From the NCBI RefSeq assembly GCF_006547145.1, contig NZ_CP041244.1, positions 4,092,001-4,156,000 on the forward strand: a stretch of 64,000 bases of DNA, written 5' to 3'. A program made the position numbers and the translations under genes. The DNA comes from Actinomadura sp. WMMA1423. Its GTDB lineage: Bacteria; Actinomycetota; Actinomycetes; Streptosporangiales; Streptosporangiaceae. Shown piece after piece: positions 16,824-25,769 of this stretch. The number at the start of each line of letters is the position of its first letter. Position 1 is the stretch's first letter. Below the pieces are notes generated by a model. It saw only the letters and a list, made by a program, of their open reading frames with translations, was not told where the DNA came from and did not search any database.

Positions 16824-17266
16824 GCAGCTACCGACAGAACAGCACGCTGCTGCGCGTGGGGGACGCTGGAAACGCGGCCGTTGAGGTAGCAATCCTCGCG
16901 CCGTTGTTCATCGCTTTCCTGGCCGGCCTGCTGGTGGCGATGCGCGTCCAGCACGGCAGCGCTGTTGTCGCCCAGGCCGCCGCCGACGCGGCCCGGCACG
17001 CCTCGATCGCCCGCACCGCCGCCCAAGCTCGCACGGACGCCAACTCCAGCGCGATGACCACGCTGAGCGATCGAGGGCTTCATTGCCGCCCACGGGTCCG
17101 GCTCGACCTGTCCGGCTTTCGTCGGCCGGTCGGCTCGACCGGAACGGTGTCCGCGAGGGTGACCTGCGTAATTCGGCTCGGCGATATCGCGCTACCGGGC
17201 ATGCCCGGATCGCGCACCGTCACCCACACTCGCCGGTCCCCTATCGACCCGTACCGAGGACGGTGA
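16820..17266 (+). CDS. TadE-like pseudopilin with conserved Glu+5
   Basis: The 148-residue protein has a leader ending RVGDAG followed by NAAVEVAILAPLFIAFLAG, which places Glu at +5 after a canonical prepilin Gly. The rest (about 45-148) is extracellular, with AQAAADAARHASIAR helices and two Cys (HCRPR and TCVIR) that could form a disulphide. It is a TadE/F-type minor pilin that helps initiate or cap the pilus. It starts 4 nt inside the previous gene. Confidence 0.75.
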   Translation: MSSYRQNSTLLRVGDAGNAAVEVAILAPLFIAFLAGLLVAMRVQHGSAVVAQAAADAARHASIARTAAQARTDANSSAMTTLSDRGLHCRPRVRLDLSGFRRPVGSTGTVSARVTCVIRLGDIALPGMPGSRTVTHTRRSPIDPYRGR

Positions 17267-17273
17267 CCCACTC

Positions 17274-17723
17274 ATGACCACGCGGACCACCTGCCCGCCA
17301 CCTCGACGCCTTGACGACGAGGGGAGCGTGAGCATCTTCGCCGTCATCCTCACCCTGGTCGTGGTGGTGTTCTTCGGCGCTGTCGTCGACTTCGAGCAAA
17401 AGCTTGAAGCACGCCAGGACGCCAACACCGCCGCCCAGGAAGCTGCTCGCGCCGGCGCGGGCAGCGTCGACCTCGACCGCGCCTACACCGACGGCAGGTT
17501 CATCGTCGACCGCCGCGCGGCAATCCACTCCGCCCGCGCCTACCTACGAGCGGGCGGCTACACCGGCAGCGTGACGACGTCCGGGACCCGCGCCATCCGA
17601 GTCCACGTCACCGTCACTCGGCCCGCGCTGTTCCTGCCGGTCATCGGAATCAGCCACCTGCGCGCCGACGGTAGCGCGACCGCGAACCTGACCACCGGAG
17701 TGCAAGGACCCGCCCAGCCATGA
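17274..17723 (+). CDS. TadE/TadG-like pilus protein
   Basis: The 149-residue protein has a leader RRLDDEG, then SVSIFAVILTLVVVVFFGAVV and the helical KLEARQDANTAAQEAARAGA typical of TadE/TadG N-termini. The C-terminal part (GTRAIRVHVTVTRPALFLPVIGI) matches the strand pattern usual in TadG-like proteins. It lacks Glu at +5. Its stop overlaps the next gene by 4 nt, so it closes the structural half of the operon. Confidence 0.75.
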   Translation: MTTRTTCPPPRRLDDEGSVSIFAVILTLVVVVFFGAVVDFEQKLEARQDANTAAQEAARAGAGSVDLDRAYTDGRFIVDRRAAIHSARAYLRAGGYTGSVTTSGTRAIRVHVTVTRPALFLPVIGISHLRADGSATANLTTGVQGPAQP

Positions 17724-20407
17724 CTCATATCGCGCGTGCTCGCGCCGCCGAGATCCTGCAAGGAATCGGAGCCCTGCTGGTCTGCGTCGTTCTGCTGGTC
17801 GGAGTTCCGATCGGCTTGTACGCCGTGGCAGGGTCCCCACTCCCCGACTACGTTCCGTCCTGGGAACAGGTGATGGCGACGCTGTCGCGACCCGACACCG
17901 GCAACTGGCTGTTCCTTTGGGCGGTCCGGCTGCTCGGGTGGATGGCATGGGCCATGTTCGCTGTCGCGATTTGCAGCGAAACCGTCAGCTGCCTGGCCGG
18001 ACGGACCACACCCATGCTGCCGCGCCCTGTGCGGCCCCTGCAGTCGCTGGCGCGAGACCTGGTCGCCACCACCACGCTTGTCTTCGGCACTGCCACGATC
18101 GTGACCCTCCCGGCGTCGGCTACCGCCCACGCCACCACCGATACCCCGCCCACCGGCGAGCCCAGTGCGTCCCCGTCCCACAGCACAGAGTGGGAACCAC
18201 TACTCGCCGACGAGACGCCTACCTCATCGGCACCTCAAGAACCCACGCCAAAGACCAGAGTCGTCCATCGCGGGGACACTCTGTGGAGTCTGGCCCGCCG
18301 CGCCTACGGCTCCGGTGACCGCTACCCCCGAATCTTCAAAGCCAGCCGCACCATCGATCAGCCGCCCGGTATACCGGCCCTCACCAATCCCGACGAGCTC
18401 CACCCAGGTCAACGAGTGCGGATCCCTCCAGCCCCCAAGCGAGCGGACGGGCCTCCAACGGAACGCGGCACTGACGCCGCCCACCCTGAACGCCCTTCAG
18501 AGCCGAAGACCGACCACGATCACGGCCGTCCACCACACTCTTCCCACGGACCCAACGGCTCTGGAAGCCGCCCCTCGCAGGTGCCCAGCCCGGTCGTCGC
18601 CCCACCGGCGGATAACCCGCCTGCCAGCCACTCGCCGTCCACGCCGCGAGCCACCGCCGAAGACCGTCCGGGGATCACCCTGCCGTCCGGTTCCTATATC
18701 GGCCTGGGCCTCGCCGCAGCGCTCAGCATTGCCGTCGCCGCCACCCGCCTGCACCGACGCCGCCGACTCCACACCAACCCTGGCGACGTCTCGGCACACG
18801 AGTCAGCTGCGCTGCCGGAACCGGTCGCCAAGGCCCGCAAAGCCCATCTGGACCTCGCCTACGCCAACCACGACGCCCCCATCCCCTCCGACGCTGAACT
18901 CGTCGCGAGGGATGACGCCACGCCGCCTGACTCGATCGCTCTGGGCACTCGCGATCGCGCCCCCATCTACCTGCCGCTCGCCGGGCTCATTCTCGGTCTG
19001 ACCGGCGATGGCGCACTCGCAGTGGCCCGAGCCATCACCACCGAACTCCTCGCCGAAGCACCCCGCGACCGCGCCGAACTCCTCATCCCCCGACCCGACG
19101 CCGACGCCCTCTACCCCGGTGCCGCCCTCACCGACATTCCAGGGTTCACCATCACGCCCAACCTCGCGGCGGCCACCTCCCAACTGGAGGCCGAGATCCT
19201 CCGCCGCGCCCGGCTCTTGGAAAACACCGACCAATCCGACCTGAATGCCGTGCGCGCCGCCGACCCCACCGACCCCCTCCCCGTCCTGCTCCTGACCGCC
19301 TCCGTCCCCGAACCAACGACCGCCACCGTCCAGGCCATCGCCCAGCTCGGCACCCGCTACGGCATCGGCACTCTCATCCTCGGCCCCGCACCGACGGGAA
19401 CCACCCTGCATCTCACTGCCGACGCCACCGTCGCCCAAGCCGAAGGACCCCACGCCGACACCCTCACCGGAGCCTGCCTGTTCCACCTGACCAGCGACGA
19501 CGCTGACGCCATGCTCCACACCCTCCGCACCGCCACCGGCGCCCCCGGACCTAAGACGGTCGACATCCCGGGACCACGAGCCACCTCCGACAACAGTTCG
19601 GAGATCACTCCCCACGCCCCGGCACCCGACGAACCCCTCATCTCGGCTCCCACCGACCAGGACCACCCCCGCCCGATTCGACTCCAGGTACTCGGACCGG
19701 TCCGCCTTCACACCACCGACGGCCCCATCACCACCGGAGTCCGCCGCAGCGCCCGCGACCTGCTCGCCTACCTCGCCCTCCACCCCAGCGGCATCACCCG
19801 CGACCAAGCCATCAACGCCCTCTGGCCGGACCACCAACCCGAAACCGCAACCACCCAGTTCAACACCGCCGTAGCCAACATCCGCAAGACTCTCCGCACC
19901 GCCACCGGCCTCCGCGAACCCATGTACGTCACCCACATCGCAGGCCGCTACCGCCTCGACCCGAACCTCATCGACGTCGACGAACAACGCCTCACCGCCG
20001 CCCTCACCAAGGCCCGTCACGCGGCCACCGACCCCGAACGCATCGCCGCGCTCACACCGGTCAGTGACCTCTACACCGCCGAGTTCGCCACCGACCTCAC
20101 CCACGACTGGGCCGAAAACCACCGCGAACACCTCCGCCGAGCCGTCATCGATGCCCTGGCCCGCCTCGCCCAGCTCCTCCAACAGGACCACCCCGAGCAA
20201 GCCCTCAACACGCTGGAACAGGCGATCACCCACGACCCCTACGCCGAACCCCTCTACCGCCGCGTCATGCAACTGCAAGCCGAACTCGGCCACCCCGACG
20301 CCGCCCAACGCACCTATCGGCTCCTAACAGCCCGACTCGCAGACCTCGACACCGAACCCGACGAAAAGACCCACCAGATGCACACCGACCTCCAACGGCA
20401 TTCCTGA
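17720..20407 (+). CDS. membrane LysM protein fused to a BTAD-family transcriptional regulator
   Basis: The 895-residue protein has N-terminal membrane helices (about 15-38, 62-85 and 112-133), a LysM domain (about 180-236, VVHRGDTLWSLARRAYG ... LHPGQRVRIP) that would bind peptidoglycan, a Pro-rich linker, another membrane helix (about 323-342), a large middle domain (about 370-630), and a C-terminal winged-helix (about 652-735) plus BTAD TPR domain (about 740-890). Such LysM-BTAD proteins are typical of actinobacterial Tad loci. It could link wall status to pilus gene expression, but the topology raises the question whether the BTAD part ever acts on DNA. It is the last gene of the operon. 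Confidence 0.8.
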   Translation: MTHIARARAAEILQGIGALLVCVVLLVGVPIGLYAVAGSPLPDYVPSWEQVMATLSRPDTGNWLFLWAVRLLGWMAWAMFAVAICSETVSCLAGRTTPMLPRPVRPLQSLARDLVATTTLVFGTATIVTLPASATAHATTDTPPTGEPSASPSHSTEWEPLLADETPTSSAPQEPTPKTRVVHRGDTLWSLARRAYGSGDRYPRIFKASRTIDQPPGIPALTNPDELHPGQRVRIPPAPKRADGPPTERGTDAAHPERPSEPKTDHDHGRPPHSSHGPNGSGSRPSQVPSPVVAPPADNPPASHSPSTPRATAEDRPGITLPSGSYIGLGLAAALSIAVAATRLHRRRRLHTNPGDVSAHESAALPEPVAKARKAHLDLAYANHDAPIPSDAELVARDDATPPDSIALGTRDRAPIYLPLAGLILGLTGDGALAVARAITTELLAEAPRDRAELLIPRPDADALYPGAALTDIPGFTITPNLAAATSQLEAEILRRARLLENTDQSDLNAVRAADPTDPLPVLLLTASVPEPTTATVQAIAQLGTRYGIGTLILGPAPTGTTLHLTADATVAQAEGPHADTLTGACLFHLTSDDADAMLHTLRTATGAPGPKTVDIPGPRATSDNSSEITPHAPAPDEPLISAPTDQDHPRPIRLQVLGPVRLHTTDGPITTGVRRSARDLLAYLALHPSGITRDQAINALWPDHQPETATTQFNTAVANIRKTLRTATGLREPMYVTHIAGRYRLDPNLIDVDEQRLTAALTKARHAATDPERIAALTPVSDLYTAEFATDLTHDWAENHREHLRRAVIDALARLAQLLQQDHPEQALNTLEQAITHDPYAEPLYRRVMQLQAELGHPDAAQRTYRLLTARLADLDTEPDEKTHQMHTDLQRHS

Positions 20408-20761
20408 CCTGGATTCAGCGGTGGTTGGTGACGGAAGCCCGGTCCGGCGCCGTCGGCGGAGGAAGCTCTCAGACGTACCCGCTCCTCAGCACAGGTGACC
20501 GGGCTCTTCACGGCGGCCCTTACCTCTCGGGCGGAGGACTTTGCCGCCGAGCGCGGGTCCGATGGGCGAAGGCTTCGAGTGCGGCGGTGGGCTCGTCGTA
20601 TATCAGTAGGGGTGCCTTGCGGTCGAAGCAGCGCACGGACACCACGTGCGCTGTCTCGCAAGCTAATAGTGGACAAATCAGTCTTTGGGGGACATTTGCC
20701 TCTGAAGAGGGATCCCCTGGGTTCTCAGCGGTAGGGGTTCCATGACAGAGGAAGGAAAAAG
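20408..20761. promoter_or_regulatory. intergenic region with relic coding sequence and PRC-protein leader
   Basis: The 354 bp after the Tad operon carry an ABC-ATPase-like relic on the minus strand (20560-20650) and, at the right end, a GAGGAAGGAAAAAG ribosome-binding region for the PRC-barrel gene. The last 100 bp are less GC-rich and probably hold its promoter, but I see no confident -35/-10 pair. Confidence 0.35.
20560..20650 (-). pseudogene. fragment of an ABC transporter ATP-binding subunit
   Basis: The minus strand encodes DRKAPLLIYDEPTAALEAFA, a near-perfect ABC Walker B / D-loop (consensus LLILDEPTAALD) with the preceding strand. No signature motif, Walker A or remaining domain is present around it, and stops close the frame soon after. 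It is best read as the relic of a deleted ABC transporter gene. Confidence 0.4.
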
Positions 20762-21532
20762 ATGATTACAGAGCAACAGATTCCCAGGGTGCTGGACCAC
20801 CCGCTTTACGATGAGCACGGCAGCAAGGTCGGCGACGTCAAGCACGTCTTCCTGGACGACCGGACCGGCCGCCCCGAGTGGCTGGGTGTCAAGACCGGGA
20901 TGCTGGGCGCCAAGGAGACCTACGTGCCCGCCCAGCGGGCCGAGTTGGTCTCCGACCATGTCGAGGCGGGATACGAAAAGGACTTCATCAAGCAGGCACC
21001 CGACGTCGACCTCGAAGCCGGCGGCGAGCACATTCCCTCGGCCGAGGTGCAGCAGCTGTACCGCAACTACGGCATCGGCTCGGGCGGCCCGGAGCCGGCC
21101 GGCGCTCCCACGGAGGCGGCTCCTAAGCGGGCACACGAGCCCGACGACGCGATGACCCGCTCCGAAGAGAAGCTGCACGTCGGGACGGAGACCCGGGAGT
21201 CGGGCCGGGCCCGGCTGCGCAAGTACGTGGTCACCGAGGAGCAGCAGGTGACCGTCCCGGTCAGCCACGAAGAGGTCCGGGTCGAGCGCGAGCCGATCAC
21301 CGATGAGAACCGGGACGCGGCGTTGCGCGGGGAGGAGATCACCGAGGCCGAGCACGAGGTCGTCCTGCATGAGGAGCGGCCGGTGGTGTCCAAGGAGACC
21401 ACTCCGGTGGAGCGGGTGCGGGCCTCCAAGGAGACCGTGACCGAACAGGAGACCGTCGGTGGCGAGGTCCGCAAGGAGCGCATCGAGATGGAGGAGGACG
21501 ACACCAGCCAGCGGGGCCGCCGCAAGCGGTAA
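20762..21532 (+). CDS. PRC-barrel and DUF2382 (YsnF/AvaK-type) stress protein
   Basis: The 256-residue soluble protein has an N-terminal PRC-barrel (about 1-85, DHPLYDEHGSKVGDVKHVFL and PEWLGVKTGM) and a C-terminal DUF2382 domain (about 140-245) with the charged repeat LRKYVVTEEQQVTVPVSHEE and HEERPVVSKETTPVERVR. This pairing is widespread in actinobacteria and is often stress-induced. It is highly acidic and lacks a signal peptide. ATG 20762 follows a good purine-rich Shine-Dalgarno. It appears to be a single-gene transcript. Confidence 0.85.
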   Translation: MITEQQIPRVLDHPLYDEHGSKVGDVKHVFLDDRTGRPEWLGVKTGMLGAKETYVPAQRAELVSDHVEAGYEKDFIKQAPDVDLEAGGEHIPSAEVQQLYRNYGIGSGGPEPAGAPTEAAPKRAHEPDDAMTRSEEKLHVGTETRESGRARLRKYVVTEEQQVTVPVSHEEVRVEREPITDENRDAALRGEEITEAEHEVVLHEERPVVSKETTPVERVRASKETVTEQETVGGEVRKERIEMEEDDTSQRGRRKR

Positions 21533-21742
21533 CCGCCGCCTCGACATCGACATGGCCACCCCACCAGCCACCGGGCCCCAGATGATCGGACGCCCGGACT
21601 CGCGCGGCTGATCGACGACGTGCCGTGCGGGTCCGGCCCCGCCCGCTCAGACAGATGGATCGGACAGGCGGTTGGGACAGCAGGGCCACCCGTACCGTGA
21701 TGCCCCCGCGGGGACGCCCGTAGCGGCGCGTCGGCGCGCGGG

Positions 21743-21928
21743 TCAGGCGCCGGTCTGATCGTCCAGCTCCGCCTCGGGGGCGTTCTTGCGAACCGACTCG
21801 ATCCCCTTCAGGGCCGACGCCTTGCTCTCATAGGCCTCGCTGGTAGCGATCACCTGACCATTAGTGGCGACCAGGTTGAAGTGGAACTTGCCGGTGGTGC
21901 CCTTCTTCAACTGAAACTTGCCAGCCAT
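21743..21928 (-). CDS. YegP-like DUF1508 protein
   Basis: The 61-residue protein shows the single DUF1508 repeat: KFHFNLVATNGQVIATSEAY followed by SKASALKGIESVRKNAP. Larger relatives such as E. coli YegP carry two repeats; single-repeat forms are common in actinobacteria. The fold is a small beta-beta-alpha unit with no known enzymatic role. ATG 21928 follows AAGGGAGCAGAG on the minus strand. It is monocistronic. Confidence 0.85.
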   Translation of the reverse strand: MAGKFQLKKGTTGKFHFNLVATNGQVIATSEAYESKASALKGIESVRKNAPEAELDDQTGA

Positions 21929-22284
21929 CTCTGCTCCCTTCGCCGAACCCGGCGCGCATCATGTGCGCCTCACCGGGGGTGCGTCTGTGATCGCGGCGAG
22001 TACTCCCCCATGGGGCCTGCTTTATGCGCCGATTTCCCAACAGCACAAGCCCCCGCTGCAACATCCCAGGTCGGGCCCACTGCAGGAAGCGCAGCCGGGC
22101 GGGCCGGTGCTCGGTGCCCGGCTGACTTGAGCTGGGCGGTGGCCGCCGACCAGGCAGTGCCTGATGCATGGAGCGCTCACCGGCCGCTGCCTGCGGTTCT
22201 GTCCGGACTGCTCATGGCCGACTGCTCATGGCCGACTCCGCCGCCTCCGCCTCCTCATAAAAGATTGTTTTTCGACAGCATTTC
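21929..22284. other. intergenic region with a 14-bp tandem repeat and an AT-rich patch
   Basis: No gene is supported in these 356 bp. A 14-bp unit ACTGCTCATGGCCG is repeated exactly twice in tandem (22207-22234). An unusually AT-rich patch (about 22255-22282) lies just downstream of the minus-strand pentapeptide gene stop and, with the CTCAG/CTGAG inverted repeat at the stop, may form its transcription terminator. Confidence 0.4.
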
Positions 22285-23697
22285 TCAGGAATCTGAGGAC
22301 GGCGGGGGCGTCGTGGTCCGCACGAAGCGGCCTCCGTCTCCCTCTGCTGGCTCGACTCGCCAGCCATCCGGGATCTGATGGGCCAGTCCAGCGTCCGTCA
22401 CCATCGCTGCTTCGAAGTCGACCCTAGAGGTGGACGCGCCACCAAAATCAACGATGTCGGTGAAGACCGCCTCGTCAAAGCGGGCCTCGGAGAAGGTTGC
22501 CCCGGCAAACAGGGCTTCCCCGATGAAGGTCGCGGAGGTGAACCAGGCGTCCCAGACGAAGATCGCCGAGCTGAAGATGGCGCGCTCAGTGAAGACCGTC
22601 CTGATGAACCCCGCGGACCTAAGGGTGGCTGCGCGGAACACGGCGGTTCCAGTGAAGGTCGTGTCATCGAACATAGCTTCCTCGGCGAAGGTCGCCTCGC
22701 CGAACTCAGCGTCCTTGGTGAAAACCGCCTCGGTGAACCAGACGCGCCCGGCGAAGGTAGCCGTCCTGAATACAGCGAACCCGTCAAAGGTCGCCTCACT
22801 GAAGTCGGTCTCCCCGGAGAAGGTCGTTGAGTTGAACCAGGCGGCGTTTCCGGTGAAGGCAGCGCGGGTGAAGGTGGCAGACGCGAGGCCACAGTCGACC
22901 AAGGCGAAGCCGGAAAGGGTGGCGCCAGTCAGGTCCAGGGAGATGTCAGCCCAGTGCTGTCCAGCGTCGGAGCGCAGGTGGGTGGTGAGGATGCGTTGCG
23001 CTGTGAGACGAACCTCGTGTTCCTCTCGCGGGTCCGGGCCATGGGTACCAGGTTCGGCCGGAGCGGCCCGACCGTCGCGAGCGGCGCGGTAGCGGGCGGC
23101 GTTGCGACGTGCCCGTTCGCGGTGCTCTTCGGCAGGGTCGGATGGGCGGGGCGGGCTGTAGGGCATGCGCAGGTAGGCGCAGATGATGTTGACGATCGTC
23201 TGCTGGTGCCGTGAATTGTCGTTGGCCAGCCGTTCCAAGGTGTATAGCGCGGTCAGCCGCACCGGGGCCTTGTCGGAACCGAGTTGTTCGGCGGCCGCGT
23301 TGTACAGCTCGGTGATCCGCCGCTCAATCGCGTCCTGATCGTTCAGGGCAGTGGCGAGTTCTTGATGGCGTTGCCGCCGGAACGCCAGCATCAGCCCGAC
23401 CGACGCGGCCGCGCCGCCGCCGGCGGCCAGACCGGTACGGACGGCATCCACCCGGATCTTGGCCCGATCGGTGCCGGGCGGGGCGTCATCGGCGACGTCC
23501 AGCAACCAGGCGGTGGTCAGCCAGATCGCCAACGCCGCCGCCCCAGCGGCGGTCAGCATCCAGAACCCCGCCGCCAACGGCCGCACCCGTAACGGTTTGC
23601 CCTCACGCCGAGCCCGCGCCTGTGCCCAGCGCCGCCGTACCGGCTCCAGCCCCCGCCTCACACGGCCATGCGCGCCGCCTGGCGCCACCTCGCCCAC
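22285..23697 (-). CDS. membrane-anchored pentapeptide-repeat protein
   Basis: The 470-residue protein has two N-terminal membrane helices (about 42-65 and 85-107) followed by a conserved cytoplasmic helical region (TALNDQDAIERRITELYNAA ... LTALYTLERLANDNSRHQQT) and a C-terminal right-handed beta-helix of about 20 pentapeptide-like repeats (about 255-430; AxFxG units such as ATFAGRVWFTEAVFTKDAEF). This two-part arrangement is common in actinobacteria; the function is unknown. GTG 23697 is the likely start, with an uncertain ribosome-binding site. Pentapeptide helices often bind proteins or mimic DNA. Confidence 0.8.
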   Translation of the reverse strand: MGEVAPGGAHGRVRRGLEPVRRRWAQARARREGKPLRVRPLAAGFWMLTAAGAAALAIWLTTAWLLDVADDAPPGTDRAKIRVDAVRTGLAAGGGAAASVGLMLAFRRQRHQELATALNDQDAIERRITELYNAAAEQLGSDKAPVRLTALYTLERLANDNSRHQQTIVNIICAYLRMPYSPPRPSDPAEEHRERARRNAARYRAARDGRAAPAEPGTHGPDPREEHEVRLTAQRILTTHLRSDAGQHWADISLDLTGATLSGFALVDCGLASATFTRAAFTGNAAWFNSTTFSGETDFSEATFDGFAVFRTATFAGRVWFTEAVFTKDAEFGEATFAEEAMFDDTTFTGTAVFRAATLRSAGFIRTVFTERAIFSSAIFVWDAWFTSATFIGEALFAGATFSEARFDEAVFTDIVDFGGASTSRVDFEAAMVTDAGLAHQIPDGWRVEPAEGDGGRFVRTTTPPPSSDS

Positions 23698-23864
23698 AAC
23701 GCTTTGACGCGGTCACCACACCCACCGTTCACGATGCCGTGATCGGTGGCAACGACCGCATCCGGCCTGTAACCCATTGCTTCCATGGGGGTGTCGGAAA
23801 ACGATCTTGGATTCAAGGGGTCATGCATCACCGAAGATGATCTTGATCGTTTCGGAGGTGCGAG

Positions 23865-25012
23865 TGCGGGACTACGGGTTCTCGACGGCTCGGCAGGAGG
23901 AGCTGTGGAATCGTTGGCGTAGTGGTGAGTCGCTGGGCTGTATTGCCATGGTATAGAAGCGCAGCTGCAGCATGTGCGGCGGTTCCTGCTGCAGACCGGT
24001 GGACTGAAGAGTCCCCCGCGATGCCGGCCGTTGCGGCACCTGACGGCTGAAGAGCGTGAGGAGATCTCCCGGGGCATCGCCGCGGGCTTGTCCGGCAGGG
24101 CCATCGCCCGCGGGCTGGGCCGTCCGGCCTCGACGGTGTCCCGGGAGATCGTGCGTAACAGCGGCCGTGAGGCCTACCGCGCCGGCACGGACGATGCAGC
24201 CGCCGAGTAACGAGCCCGTCGCCCCAAGAAGGCGAAGCTGGCAGAGCGCCCGGATCTGCGAATCGTGGTCGAGGAACTGCTTGCACGACGCTGGTCACCA
24301 CAGCAGATCAGCGGTCGACTGCGCCTTGACTCGCCCGACGACCCACCATGTGGATCTCCCACGAGACCATCTACCTGGCGTTGTGCGACCCCAGGCGCCG
24401 GCCCATCAACCGGCAGCTGTCCCGTCAACTGCGCACCGGCCGCCTGATGCGGCTTCCGCGTAAGGCCCGCCAGCCCAGCGGCCGCGGCCGCATCCGCGAC
24501 ATGCTGCCGATCAGCCAACGTCCCGCCGAGGCCGACGACCGCAAGACCGGTAGCCACTGGGAAGGCAATCTGGTTATGGGAACTCGGCCCTCTGCCATGG
24601 CCACGCTGGTCGAACGCACCAGCCGCCTGGTCTGCCTCGTCGCGCTTCCCGACGGCCTCAAAGCCCACCAAGTCCGGCCGCATCTCACCCGCGCCGCGCT
24701 GCAGATCGAACCCCACCTGCGGCGAACGCTGACTTGGGACCGCAGTCGCGAGATGGCCGAACACGCCTGCTTCACCGCCGACACGGCCATGCCCGTCTAC
24801 TTCTGCAAACGTCGTAGCCCCTGGCAGAGAGGAACCAACGAAAACACCAACGGCCTCCTGCGCCAGTACCTGCCCAAAGAACCGCGACCTGAGCACATTC
24901 ACCCAAGCAGAACCGGACGCCATCGCCGCCGACCTCAACCACCGGTGCGGCGGTCGCTGGCGCGGTCGCCTGGATACGGGCCGGGCATCATGTTGATGAG
25001 GTCCGTTCTCTA
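23865..25012 (+). pseudogene. degenerate IS30-family transposase
   Basis: IS30 similarity runs across several broken frames: an N-terminal piece (VRDYGFSTARQEELWNRW) ending at an early TAG; an HTH piece from 23974 (LTAEEREEISRGIAAGLSGR) ending at TAA 24208; a piece through 24340; and the catalytic core from 24348. In the core the first catalytic Asp is changed (HWEGNLVMG instead of WEGDLI) while TWDRSREM and SPWQRGTNENTNG are kept. A final frameshift follows the LRQYLPK block, the other frame continuing as DLSTFTQAEPDAIAADLN. At least three frameshifts or stops plus an active-site change show it is inactive. Confidence 0.8.
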
Positions 25013-25013
25013 G

Positions 25014-25394
25014 GGACCGGCGAGCGGCGCATGATCGTGCGCGGAGCCTTTCGGTGCTACCGCGCGGGAGAACGCCGGACTAGCGACGAGCCCGCCGATC
25101 CTGACGGACGATCGTTCCTGCCCACTGGCGTCCGGCACGCGGCCCTCGCCCGCAGCTGAAGGCGATCGGCTGACGGCTGCCAATCCGCGGGCCGGGAGGC
25201 CGCCGAGGGGCTCGGGCCACCGCCTCGGGCCGCCTCGGGCCGCTCCGGGGGCCTCGGGGGCATCGGGGGCAAGAGCATTGATCGCCTTCAAGCGCCCCCA
25301 GGCCTCCGCCTGACCCCTCGGGCGGCGCTCTCAGCCGGGTCGCTGCCCAGGCCCCGGACGGCGCCGGACGCCCTGCAGCGGGCGACTGCAGGGG
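25014..25394. other. gene-free GC-rich interval
   Basis: This 381-bp stretch between the IS30 relic and the PadR promoter contains only extremely GC-rich, low-complexity sequence with GGGCCGCCTCGGGCCGC-type imperfect repeats (about 25196-25270). I see no gene. The minus-strand open frames here are composition artefacts. Confidence 0.4.
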
Positions 25395-25443
25395 CTAGTT
25401 AGAGTTTTGACAAGGCTTAGGAAGCCTAGTTAGAGTTTTGACA
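25395..25443 (+). promoter_or_regulatory. autoregulated leaderless promoter of the PadR operon
   Basis: An 18-bp direct repeat CTAGTTAGAGTTTTGACA occurs at 25395-25412 and 25426-25443. The first copy supplies -35 TTGACA (25407-25412) and the second supplies -10 TAGAGT (25431-25436), 18 nt apart. The predicted start falls on or next to A of ATG 25443, and there is no Shine-Dalgarno, so the mRNA should be leaderless. Between the boxes lies the inverted repeat AGGCTT-agg-AAGCCT (25413-25427), an obvious candidate operator for the PadR protein. Confidence 0.65.
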
Positions 25444-25769
25444 TGCCGCCACGGATGACGCTGCAGACCCAGCTGGTGTTGCAGGCGCTGCTGCGCAACC
25501 CCGCCCGCGAGTTGTACGGACGGGAACTCTCGGAGGAGACCGGGCTGATGCCCGGCACCGTCCACCCGATCCTGCTGCGCCTGGAGAAGGAGGGTTGGGT
25601 CACCTCCCGCAAAGAGGACATCGACCCGCACACCGAAGGACGCCCGGCCCGCCGCTACTACCGCCTCACTGCCGATGGCGCCGCCCAGGCCAGCGCCGCC
25701 CTGTCGGCCGCCCGCCGCCCGCGCCGCGCCGCGCTGCGCGACCTGGCCGGAGAAGGCGGTGAATTCTGA
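25443..25769 (+). CDS. PadR-family transcriptional regulator
   Basis: The 108-residue protein is a PadR-type winged helix: TLQTQLVLQALLRNPARELY, then YGRELSEETGLMPGTVHPIL recognition helices and the wing KEDIDPHTEGRPARRYYRLT. The C-terminal dimerisation helix is short, as in PadR subfamily 2. It begins directly at the predicted transcription start. Its stop overlaps the next gene (TGATG). It probably represses its own three-gene operon through the palindrome in the promoter spacer; the effector is unknown. Confidence 0.85.
   Translation: MPPRMTLQTQLVLQALLRNPARELYGRELSEETGLMPGTVHPILLRLEKEGWVTSRKEDIDPHTEGRPARRYYRLTADGAAQASAALSAARRPRRAALRDLAGEGGEF

Noticed and set aside
18803..20308. 501-codon ORF antisense to the LysM-BTAD gene
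   Set aside because: Gly/Val-rich translation mirrors third-position C of the real gene; no initiation signal or domain.
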